Shown: in pieces, positions 50,001 to 60,640 of the stretch
Numbering within the stretch: position 1 is the first letter of the stretch
Layout of the letters: every line of letters starts with the position of its first letter
Origin: Datnioides undecimradiatus
Lineage: Eukaryota; Chordata; Actinopteri; Lobotiformes; Datnioididae
DNA: 64,000 nt
Reading direction: 5' to 3'
NCBI GenBank assembly: GCA_008933995.1
Contig: WARS01000981.1
Span: forward strand, 620,001 to 684,000
Program-made: the position numbers and the translations under genes
Notes under the pieces: generated by a model
The model's database searches: none
What the model was told of the DNA's origin: nothing
The model's input: the letters and a program-made list of their open reading frames with translations, nothing else

Positions 50001-53000
50001 TTGTTTATGTTATTTATGAGCTTGCTTTAATTGGGCTGAGAGCAGTGAGGCTCAGTCAGAGGCGTGCTCCTCTTGGCTTAAGCACAGCGCTGCGTGCTGC
50101 TACTGGAGGCTATGTGAAGGTGAGGCTGTAATTAATGGAATTTCTTTCAGTGTGTTGCGGGCGCGATAGATGCACGATGTGGCAGTTCACAAGGACCGAC
50201 TGACTGTCACGCACGAGCCCGAACTGTGCCTCGGCAGCTCATGTTATTTGAATTCTGTGTAATTAATCATTTGCTCATTGCATTGGCTTGATGATTGCAT
50301 GTGTGGATATCTCTATTAAAGAAAGGGTCACGCTCGTGGCCTTAACTTGGCTACGTACATGCCCTGAATCAATACCAATGAATGAACAAACACCAGATTT
50401 TCAGTTAATTTAGACATTTTATCCCAGTCCTGGTCTCATTCTGTATTCCTGCCATGTCCTGGAACACCAGGGAAATTAATATGTATTATAAAGTCTCTAA
50501 TGTCACCGGCATGAATATTTTATATCATTGTAAACTGAATATCTCTGGCTGTAGGACTGTTGCTCAGGCAAAACAAGACTTCTGAAGATGTCACCTTGGA
50601 CCTGAGCAAACTGTAGTGATTTATTATGAATCATTATTTCACACAGAAACGACTGACCGCCAGATTATTTAGAAGTCAGATCATATATGCTGTTGCTGGT
50701 TGATCCTGTGTGTAATCAAATGATAAATGTTTTTCTGAGAGGAAAGTTGACCTTTTTCCAATTTTTATTTCCTCACAGAGCTGCTCTGTCTGTGTGAGAA
50801 ACACATTTACTGACCAGGATTATTTGTCCACCATATATTGCTTCTCGTCTTACTTGTCATGCAGCGTCAATCGATATTGTTATAAGAATGTAGTAGAGAC
50901 GGTGTGAATCAATGTGAATGTGGTCACTTGTCACTGCATCGCAGCTGTTTTCGGTGACAAAGTGCCACCAACTCACCTACACAGCAGCAAACTGTGCAAA
51001 GACACAGTCAGAGACCAGCTGGTGAAGCATTTAGTGAAGCAATTAGCAGCTAAACAGCCCGATATTTCCCCCGCGTGTTGGTGGAGACCAAAAACAGAGC
51101 ATGAAGGAAGAGCGAATATTGGATCAGGTTGGCACGAACATGATACAAAGTCAGTGATGATGTTGTTCTTGTATGATGTTTAAATAAGCAACTGTCAAGC
51201 TCACTGTATCAGCTTAAAAGATGATGACATGTCAATGTGGTGTTCACATCTTGCTTACAGTGTTTAAATAAGTGCATGACATCCATGCACATGCTTGACC
51301 TGCGTGAGGACTCTTGCAAAGGTCTCACCATGCCGCCCCTTGATGCCACTGATATTTTTAGCAAGGGAGGTGGTCATGCTACTGTAATGCTGTTAAACCA
51401 AGGAGACGTGTGACAAAACAGCTTCTATTTATATTTCAACTGGACTCCAGCACTCAACAAAACACCTTTGTCGTCGCTTGCAGTTGATCTAAAGGTAAAT
51501 TTGAGGCAAAATGACCAAAACCTATAACCCACAGCTGCAGCAGGTTTTGCCTAAACGCATCATTGTCAGTGACATGAAATTAGACTGAGTCTGGAAGATT
51601 TGTTAACTGTCGCTGACAGTATTTAGAAAACTTGGACATTTTAAAGTGATTGTCCTTGCACTGTGGCACAGAAAACAGATGTTTACTGTTTGACACCACT
51701 TGTAGATGTTTCAAGGTGAATTTTAGCACGCGTGATTGTTTTCACAGCACTTTTAAACGAATCTCTACAGAATATAAAACAGGATAGGACAATACGTTAC
51801 GTTGTTCATGCATGGAGTCCCATTCTCCTTTGTGAGTCAGCAGTCATCGGTTGACAAGCAAACATCTGGAACCTTTGTCCATCTCGTTTTGCTTTTCCAG
51901 TCAAGATTCCCCATTATGATGGAAATTCCATTATGATGCTAATGTCAGGAAGAAAAAAGCTAACATCACACCTTAGTGTTGTTTCCTATTAAAATGTGTT
52001 TGTTAAAGTAGCACAACTTCACATTTGTTAGCAAACACTTGTCTATTTATGCAGCGTGATATCACTCGTTTGGAGTCATATTCTGTTTTCAGCATCTGCC
52101 TCTTTGGCTACACTTGTCTGCTATTTCCACTGTCTGTCTGCCATTTGCTGCTGATCAGGTGGCGTACACGCTTTTTTTTTCTGAAAACAGCCCCAACATG
52201 ATGCTGATGAGAGTTGCGAAAGTGAGAACAGGAATGCTGGGGCCAGAAAAGTCGAACAATGAGCTGCACCAAAGCTCCACAGAGCTGAGGTGAACTGTAG
52301 AGTGGGGCGACAGTCTTTGTTTGTTTGTTACTATGAGCAACACCGTTCACATGCAAGTAGTCATGTGATCCGTGGCTGATACAAAATCATTGATCATAGC
52401 CATTTTATGAAAACAGGGTCCGTTTGCGGCCAAGATGTTGCACAGACCTGTGAGCTGTTCCCAGTTTAACATGGTATTAATCCTGAAGTCACAGAGATGA
52501 AACCAGAAAAACACATGAGCAGAATGTTGTGTAGCAACTTTTCACCCATATCCACCAGTATGTAAAGTTATGTAAAGAATATTTAACTAAAATCTCATTT
52601 TGCATAAATTGATTTGTTTGAGAAAGCAGCCCTCTGAGCATCTTTGCATATAGTCATATCGCTGCAAAACTGAGGCATAATCCAAAATGAAAAGGTCTAT
52701 TTTCGCTCCAGCTCCAACCGTCACTATACTGGCCAGCATATTGATAAGCCCTGAATGTGTAACTCATTGTTTGCAATCTGAGATGCCACGTTCAATGCTG
52801 AGGCTTGAGTTTTGGATATCAAAATGGAGCCCAGCTCAGGAGACGCAGCCAGTCATATCCTAATGAGTTGTTGGCAGACTAGCCCTGCTTCGCCTATCCA
52901 GAAAGAAAACACTGGCAGATAATTGGCCAATTTCATAGCTGGGATGTTTTCTCTGGCTTGAGACTCTGTGAATTAACAAGCTGACCATCACCATATCATG

Positions 53001-56000
53001 GGTCAGCTCCGACAGAAACTGATGATGCTCTACAAAGCTAATGATGTCTGCCATTAGTAACGGGAGCTTTGCGTTCTCACAGTCAGCTCTGACAGCGTCC
53101 GACAGGAGCTGCACTGGCTGTTTTGATTGCATCACAAGTCAGCTGGGGTTCGTCAAGTGAGAGGCTGTTCTGTCTCATAACCGTTAAAAACATACATAAT
53201 ATTCACAGTCAGAGCTCTGTGCATCACTCTTTTGAACAAAGTTTGCTTCAAGTGATGGATGTTAGAATCTTTGATGCAGGAAGAGAGGTTTGTTAACGGC
53301 AAAGACTCAAGAGGACGTTCGTGTGGACGTAAAGCCAGGTTAACTGTCCCAGGAACAAAAGGTTCCTTCAGCCTTCAGCTAATGTATGTTTAAAAGACGA
53401 CAGCTGTGTTGGTACGCGATATACAGCAATAATGGCAGATAAAGCAACAAGAAGGCATCATTATTTGGAAGAAACTTTGACAACAGTGAGCACGGGGGTG
53501 ATTCTAGTTTGATTGATCCATTGCTTTCGGTTTAGTGCCCCCAAAGGTTCCTCGTCCCTGTGGAAAACGTCCCACGGTGGAAACACAGCTTAGGTGTTTC
53601 AAATGAGCGGTGGCCGTGTCATAAATCAGGGATGGTGAAGTAATGATGTAAGGTTTTACACTTACATCATGTCTAAGTCACTGCATCTTGTCACATTAAG
53701 TGTAAGTTAGAGTTAGAGTTGCTCTGGGTAACGTGAAACACTTTTTGTCACATTCTTCAATGCAACCGGCATGAACAGGCAGCGTTTGCATGAGCATGAA
53801 GTGGGTTGTGATGGGCACTGAGCAGCTGGTGCTGTGCAATACACTGACTAAGTGGACCTGAGGCTTCAGTGAACAACACGAGGTCAAAGAGATCAGCCAG
53901 CTGAGAGTTAGAGTCTTTCATCCTGCAACTCCCGAGGCACCCCTTTTCTTCACACTTCTTGACTTACATTCAGCACTCCCCCCCCGTCTAGTCAGCAGAC
54001 CTGCAAAACAAGTTACCATAAAATCACAATTCACAGCGTCCATTAGTGTATACACTGGATGAGTGGCCTCAAAAAGCCTGATATCCTCTGTGTGAAAACA
54101 CTTTTCAAAGAATCTTCGGGAAGCGTGATTTTAAAGACAAAAACAGCAGACATGTGCAACTTTGTGCAGCGAAAGGATACACATTCCAACATCCACGGAA
54201 TTATTTTTCAAACAAGGCCGCCAGGCCATCTTTTCAAACTCCCACTGCTCTGCTCCTTTCCACTGCAGAGTGGAGAGACCGCTCTCAAGAAGAGGGGAGA
54301 ACATCCAATGGAGCGAGCTGGCATTGAAGGTTCATTTGCACTTCTCTGCGCCCACACAACTTGGTCTCCGTGCAACTAATGCTCTCACGGCTTGTTCACA
54401 GTTAGCCCTGCCATTTTTATTCCTTCCTGCTCCAGTGTGAAGCGCCAACAATAAGGACGGGAATTGCGGTTGATGCACGCTGGCATTCAAAACCTCCCCC
54501 TTACTTTGGCTTCATGCGCGTCTCTTCTGCTGTACCTTTATTTGCATCTGTTTGTCTGCAGATGTATATGCTGTCATTGACACTGACCTAACCTCATTGC
54601 CAAGAGTGCTTCTTTTCCTTCCATTATTGTCTAACAAACACAGTTTAGAAGGTCTTTACACTCCTGTTCTGTGGTCTTATAAGTCTTTAATGCACATCAC
54701 GTTTTCAAGTGTCAACCAGGTTCTTTAGACACAATTCAGATAGTTATGTGTCATGTGTTATAACTGTCTACTGAATCTTGTGTATGGTTGAGGTGGAAAT
54801 GAAACATGTAATGCTTGACAGACAGATATGGATTTGGAAGTTCTGAATTCAGGGTAAACTTTTTAGAATTAATTTCTATCTTGAGCTCATCTTGTAACCA
54901 CTCCCATGAAATACTTCCTCATTATGATCCAGTTTGAGGGCATGCATCAGAATGAGGCAGGATTTAATTGGAAGGTCCTCATCAAAATTCTTATCTCACT
55001 GTATATCCATCCTTATCTGCATTCATTTTGTTTCCTAAATGATCTGCGCCGTATATTTTCACTCCTTGGAAAGTCCAATTTATGGGATCCACCATGCAAA
55101 TTTTCTAACTCAGCACGTGCTCTGCCTCATAAATGTTACCCAGCCTCAGCGAGGAACTGAATGTATAGAAAATCCACGCTCTCTTGACAGGAATGTCAGC
55201 CCCTTTTACACTCAGACTGGGTTTAAATTCAATGTTGACCAATTTCTGACACATAAAATCAGCGAAAGTAAGTTTGAAGGACTTTAAGTTAAGCTTTTAA
55301 ATATGCATGTGGATTATCGTAGGAAAGTGTCTGCTGCTGTGATGAACTGTCTGCCCTCTGGAACACAGACTCACTGTGTCTACACTGTCATGGCCATAGC
55401 CACAGGACTCAGGAAGAGGTAATGGAGCGTAAATAATGTGCAACAACAGTTGCCCGGACAGCTGTAAGGTTGATTCATATCAGTTGTTGTGTTTATTGAG
55501 GATGCTATTCTCAGGCACTTCCACGGCTGCACACAACGGTGGTTTACCTTTACAAACCGCTTCCTGACAGACTCAGGCCTTTGCTCTTTGGCCTTTCCAC
55601 CTGCTCTAAAACTCAGTCAAACAGGTGTTCAGGGCACTTAGTGCTCTGACAACCTATTACAGTCTGTAACTACTACAAATAGGTCATTACCTGCATGAGC
55701 TCTTTGTTAGCTCATGTCTTGACATGAGTTGCTGAGTCAGAGCTTTTGTCTCAGAAAGGCCCACCTATCAAAAGGCAGTTGTTCAAGACAAGTGTTTGGG
55801 GGGGGGTCAGTCCAGCTCTTTGTTCCAGACTGAAGTATCAACTATTTGACATTTTGTGCTGTCAGTCTTGAACCCCAGAGGATATATTCTAATGATCTGG
55901 TGGTTCTGTGGTGTTTCCCCCGGTGAGCTTCACCAATGTAATGAGTCAAATGTCTCAACAAGCATTGGATTGTCATGAAATGTAGCACACACATTCACAT

Positions 56001-57786
56001 CCCCCTCAGCTTGGATGGTCATAACAGTGGGAATCTTCTCACTTTTCCTCTAGCTCCTCCATCAGGTTGACATTGTCAGTTCTGATTCATGACCAAATAC
56101 CTTCAAAAGGCATCAGCCACAGCTGTAAATTGAGTTTAGTGCAACCAGCAAATGTTAGTAAGCTAATACTGTAAACTATGATGGCGGACATGGTGAATAT
56201 TATTCCTGCTTAAGATCAGCCTGTTTACATTTTCATTGTGCGCGTGACTTATGTCAAAGCACTGCATGAAACCGCCTCGAAGAGTTGCTAGCATGGCATC
56301 AGAGGGTTAGTCCACTCCACTCTGGTCAACTCCAGCTTCTTATGCAGCCGTCAATTACAAAACATCTGAGTGTGGGATTCTTAATTCCAAAATTACCTGT
56401 CTGTATTTCTGTTTTTTTGAAAATCAGTGGGAACTGAAGGAAAACTTCCCTCAAAGGTTTAGTTAGATCTCACGTTTGTCAGTCAGTGAGACAGGTTCGG
56501 AGGGTAGTTGTGAATGGAGTCAAAGGAAGCTGCCAGGCGAGCGAAACCCAATGCTACAACACTGTCCGGCTCATGTGTTTAAACTGTTTAATGTGTGCGA
56601 TGAATAGATCAGGTAAACACATCCCAGAAACAGGGACCAGGCAGACGTGAGAATGAAAGAAAATGTCAGAACGGCCCCCTGCCTGTCCCTCAAACTGTCT
56701 GGTTTGGATTATAGGAGCATCAGGGTTGCCGTTTTCCATCAGCAACAATAGACAACAATACAAAACATGTGACACCTCCCCGAGGGGCGATGTCGGATGA
56801 CGCTGGCAACACTCATTGTTGCACTTTAATGCGTAGAACCTCCCACTCCCCCCTCGCACTACCAAATACAACCATTATTCACCCCTCACGGTCCAACCTT
56901 GCATGCGATCCTGTGATAGCTCTCATTCAGCCAAACTTTAACCCAGCTGACTCCCTCAGTGTGATGGGCAGGGGGGTTATTGTCTTGTAATCAGCCGGAG
57001 AGCCACAACACCCAGCTAGGTCACCGTCGCCAGCGTCTTGCGGGCTGCACGTTCTCCCTGGGGTCAAGCTACGTCCCCGGTCATGCTGGAGATAACATAA
57101 ATAAAGACAGACAGTGGAGAGAGAAAGAGAACAATGCATCCCCCCTTTCCCTCGCTTCCAGCTCTGTCCTCCTTCCCCGTCAGCCACTGGGGACGTCGTA
57201 AATCAGAGGGCAGGGGTGGGGAGAAACCTGAGCCGAGAGCAAGGGAGTAAGGCAAGGAGACATTAAAGTGGGAACCTGGATCTATGGGAGCTCGGCCATT
57301 CCTGTCATCATTAGGCAGCGTGGGAGACAAAAGCGAGAAAAAATGGTGATGATGAGGCATGGGATGGAAAGAGTGGAGGGGGGTGGGGTGCACACTCTTA
57401 GCTGGACATATATAATGAAAACAGCAAACACCAATACACGTGTAGTCCCTCTTGTGTGTTCTGCATCCCGCGCACACCCCGCACAGGTCATAAATCCGGG
57501 CTGGCTAGGTTTAGCTCTGACAGCGCAGCCGCTGGGAGACAAAGGTAATCCAGCAATAATTTTCAGCGAACAAGAGATTTTGATTTCTACCCTGTCTGGA
57601 GGGAGAGAGCCGGAATCATCTGCGAAGGGCTTTCTTCCAGTGCCGGCGCTGCCTAGCCTACAGCCAAGCAATGTCCTTGCATTCACAGGGATAAAGCCAT
57701 CTCTGACAATGGTGGAGAGAAAAAAAAAGGATTGCTGATGGAGAGGGACTGGGCTGAAGTGATGAAAGGGAAAAGACAGTATGTGC

Positions 57787-57804
57787 ATGTGTGTGTGTGT
57801 GTGT
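57787..57804. repeat. (GT)9 microsatellite
   Basis: Short GT run; it inflates overlapping chance ORFs on both strands. Confidence 0.9.
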
Positions 57805-58668
57805 GCTTGTTGGATGAAGGGTCGCACTTTTGTGTCTTTGTGCCTCTGTGTGCCTCATTGCGCCCCGATTGCCATACCAACCACATCCACAGACAAAAAA
57901 CACATGCATTTCCTGCAGCAAAAGCATCCCACAGATTTCGTGATCCTGACCTTAATTATGATTTTATATTTATTTGACCTTTTAAACTCGGCTTTACAGC
58001 CAGGAAAAGAGTAAATACCTGAAGGAAGATTAAAACAAACACTGAATCAGTACAAGTTTAACATCAACCACCCCTGAAACAGTCCCAAACCATTCCTCAC
58101 TGATTTATGTTCTCTCCATTCTCCACTGTTTACCAAGGCTGTCAAGGTAAGTTTACTCAGGGCTGCATTGCTCTCGCTGACATTGATCACTGTCCCTCTG
58201 GCCCCAGGTATCTCTGTCTTTCAGAGGTAACTAAGCCTTGTGGAATGTTTCGCGCCCCCTCTCCCCGACCTCTGCGAGTGTTTGGACTTGGCTCTCACCC
58301 ATCATCTCACATTTTCCCCTTGAGGTAGTGAGGCTTAACCCTGACAGCCTATGAAGAGGGTCGGGGAGGAAAGCCAGTGCCACTTTCCACTGGACTCTTT
58401 ACATTTGCCCACCAGACAGGGGAGGGGAGCTAAGCAGGAGAGCACTGAGAGGCATGGAATCAAGTTCTGTGTAAAAAGAGAAAGCTCCTTGAGGCATCAC
58501 CTCCATCACAGCTCCTTCAGGGTTCAGCCTAACTTGCAGTTGCAGAGGAGCTTCTCTGGAACTGCTAAAGAATCACGCTGCATGGGTGGTATTCAGCGCT
58601 GATGTTTGTTTTGTGAAAGTGCATGAAGCTCAAGGTTCCACCGGCTTGATCATTACTGCGTAACTTCA

Positions 58669-58802
58669 GCAGCAAAACGAGACACAGGTGAGATCAATCA
58701 ACTAATCAAGACAGGAAACAAGTAGACAGAAATACACAAGGGAAAAACTTTTCAAAATAAGGCAGGAAATAAGACAAGGAACTCAACTCAAAAACCATAA
58801 CA
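58669..58802 (-). repeat. 3' LTR, truncated to its first ~134 bases (U3 part)
   Basis: This copy matches the inner end of the complete LTR except for four substitutions and a missing 3-base AAC. Similarity stops near 58669, before the TATA-like motif, so this copy has no promoter or polyadenylation signal. A weak TAACTT match just beyond could mean an internal deletion rather than a clean truncation. Confidence 0.8.
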
Positions 58803-58805
58803 GAA

Positions 58806-58822
58806 CCCCCCCCCCCCCCCCC
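58806..58822 (-). repeat. poly-C/poly-G run at the position of the polypurine tract
   Basis: Seventeen C on the + strand (G on the element's strand) sit three bases from the truncated 3' LTR. They are preceded on the element strand by CTTTG. The placement fits a retroelement polypurine tract that has expanded by slippage. Confidence 0.6.
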
Positions 58823-58964
58823 AAAGGGACAGATTCCAGATGTCCCTTAACTTTAACCCAAAGAGTCCAAAAAGAAGTCCATGAAGCAGGGTGGGCAGAG
58901 GGGGTCAGGATGAGGGACAGAGTCCAGAAAAATCAAGGAGTCAGCCTGTGATGTGGGGCAATGA

Positions 58965-59180
58965 TTGAATTGGTCCGGAGGCCGGGCCAGAGGGTGACGG
59001 CCGAGAGCAAGTCTCTCTGGAGGCCAGGCTGAAGGATGACGACGTAGACAAAACTTCTCAGGAGGATGGGCAGGAGGACGGCGGCGAAGACCTAACCACT
59101 CTGGAGGTCGGCCAGGAGGTCGGCCAGGAGGACGGCGGTGAAGCCCTAACCTCTCTGGAGGTCGGGCTGGAGGCCGACAG
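58965..59180. repeat. imperfect tandem repeats encoding Arg-Pro-Pro-rich units
   Basis: Repeated segments containing gaggccgg / ggaggatgg / gaggtcggccagg motifs on the + strand translate on the minus strand to recurring RRPP..RPPE.LGL-like units of roughly 20 residues. The units differ enough to be old tandem duplications within the element's coding remnant. Confidence 0.6.
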
Positions 59181-59287
59181 CGACGGGCCACCCTAGGGTC
59201 ACGAGGAGCAGGAGTCAGGAGAACCTTGGATTGTACACTAGGGGTTAAGATTGGAGGTGCTGACCAGGCACTGGGAGCGCTAAGGGC

Positions 59288-59454
59288 ACTAGGGACACTT
59301 GGAGCTCTAGAGACACTAGGGACACTTGGAGCACTAGAGACACTAGGGGCACTTGGAGCACTAGAGACACTAGGGGCACTTGGAGCACTAGAGACACTAG
59401 GGGCACTAGGGGCACTTGGAGCACTAGAGACACTAGGGGCACTTGGAGCACTAG
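59288..59454. repeat. 27 bp minisatellite, about six copies
   Basis: The unit reads actaggggcacttggagcac followed by tagagac. The 27 bp length (nine codons) preserves frame and encodes a Ser-Ala-Pro/Ser-Val-Ser pattern on the minus strand. One copy holds a 9-base partial duplication. It lies inside the coding remnant of the LTR element. Confidence 0.85.
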
Positions 59455-60207
59455 CAACTTGAGTTGGACGGGCCACCGTCCCCAACTGGACACGTGGGGC
59501 AGGCATTGAATGTACCGTCAACAGGAAACGAGGAGCTGGAGTTGGCCGGGACGCCGACTGGGGAGCAGGAGCTGGAGTCGGCCGGGACGCTGACTGTAGA
59601 CGAGGAGCAGATGCCGGAACAGGAGTGGCGTCCGCCGGGACCCCCGACGCTGGAGCAGGAGTGGCGTCCAGTGAGGTGATGTGCAGTTGAGGTGCTGGCT
59701 TGCAGGGCTGCTGAGGCGCTGGCTCGCAGGGCTGCCGAGGTGCAGGAGAGCAGGGCTGCCAAGGCGCTGGAGGGCCGGGGAGCCAGCAGTAGCGGCTAGC
59801 AGGCTGGACACTGGGAGGAAAGCTGCTAGCAACGTTGATGCTAGCAGACCTGACACTGGGTTGAAGGCTGCTAGCAGGGCCAATGCTAGCAGGCCAGACA
59901 CTGGGAGAGAACTGGTGACAAAACTGGGGCTAGGTGGAGAAGCAGGCTGAGGACTGGTGAGCGTGAGCATGATGAGCTGACTGTTTGTCAGTGAGGTTAA
60001 CAAATTCCTTCAGCCAGAAAGGTAGGGAATCTTTACACTGCGGTTTAGCAGCCACCTTCTTCCTCGCAAGTCAAACAGCAGTCTCCTTGACTTCGGCATA
60101 GGGGGTCTTCAGCCAGAATTTGTGTATCTCAGCCAGATCTCGACACAAATCACAGTAGTCTGCATCCCAAACCATGCCCGCTGGGTCCATTTTTGGTCGG
60201 TGCATTC

Positions 60208-60640
60208 TGTCAGGACTTGGTTACGAGGTGAGAGCAGGACCCAGATGCAGGCAGGGACAAGGACGCAAAAGATCTTTTAACAGTTTATTTAATGGGCTTA
60301 GGCTTACGGATGGTCAAGGCAGGCAGGGTCGAAATCCAGGGAGTCAGTCCAAACATAGCATGGTAATCAATACTCCAAAATAACAAAAATCCAAAATCTC
60401 AAGGAACAGGCACATGGAATCAAGGTAAGGACATGGACGCTAACAGAGCAAATGCGCCAACAGAGAACAAAGGCAATGGCATAACTTAAATAGACAGGGG
60501 AGGGCAGCAAAATGAGACACAGGTGAGATCATTCAACTAATCAAGACAGGAAACAAGTAGACAGAAATACACAAGGGAAAAACCTTTCAAAATAAGGCAG
60601 GAAATAACAAGACAAGGAACTCAACTCAAAAACCATGACA
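60208..60640 (-). repeat. 5' LTR, complete (433 bp)
   Basis: The LTR is bounded by the short inverted ends TGTCA/TGACA. On the minus strand it contains a TATTTAAG promoter-like motif (60485-60492) about 200 bases before an AATAAA signal (60284-60289). The 134 bases at 60504-60640 are repeated at 58669-58802. No conventional TGG-type primer-binding site is obvious just inside its boundary. Confidence 0.85.

Larger units (their letters stand above)
44951..58660 (+). other. robo3 intron 1, distal part before the LTR element: no genes seen
   Basis: Non-coding. It contains a degenerate tRNA-derived SINE-like stretch near 46945-47068, impure GT-rich runs (about 48295-48330 and 49885-49937), an inverted repeat at 55694-55716, and (GT)n at 57787-57804. 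ORFs up to 181 codons around 57.3-57.8 kb overlap one another on both strands and are rich in repeats and low-complexity residues, so I treat them as chance. Confidence 0.55.
58853..60190 (-). pseudogene. proline/serine-rich internal coding remnant of the LTR element
   Basis: On the minus strand an ATG at 60190, only 17 bases inside the 5' LTR, opens 39 codons beginning MDPAG and stops at 60073-60071. Further open blocks in other frames lie at 60003-59518 and 59521-58853. The last, 222 codons, is made of Ser-Ala-Pro repeats followed by Arg-Pro-Pro repeats. The reading frame is therefore interrupted by at least one stop and apparent frameshifts. The short Cys-containing head looks gag-like in placement, but I cannot assign it to a named family. 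The proline/arginine repeats resemble fish retroelement-derived ORFs I have seen. No enzymatic domain is present. Confidence 0.55.
58669..60640 (-). mobile_element. non-autonomous LTR retrotransposon, 3'-truncated
   Basis: The two ends carry a direct repeat: 60208-60640 and 58669-58802 share about 134 aligned bases with four substitutions and one 3-base indel. The complete LTR begins TGTCA and ends TGACA. Read on the minus strand it has TATTTAAG (60485-60492) and, further on, AATAAA (60284-60289), as expected for U3 and polyadenylation signals. A G-run abuts the 3' LTR like a polypurine tract. The roughly 1.4 kb interior encodes only proline/serine-rich remnants. It has no reverse transcriptase, integrase or protease, so movement would need enzymes from another element. 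The 3' LTR lacks its outer roughly 300 bases, so target-site duplication cannot be tested. The low LTR divergence suggests recent insertion. It lies antisense to robo3. Confidence 0.85.

Noticed and set aside
57282..57827. Minus-strand ORF of 181 codons, with a 156-codon + strand ORF overlapping it
   Set aside because: Both are low in complexity, mutually antisense, include a GT microsatellite edge, and show no family resemblance or splice-consistent boundaries.
59226..59462. + strand ORF of repeated Leu-Gly-Ala-Leu-Glu-Thr units
   Set aside because: Antisense reading of the 27 bp minisatellite inside the LTR element; any 27 bp repeat without stops stays open.
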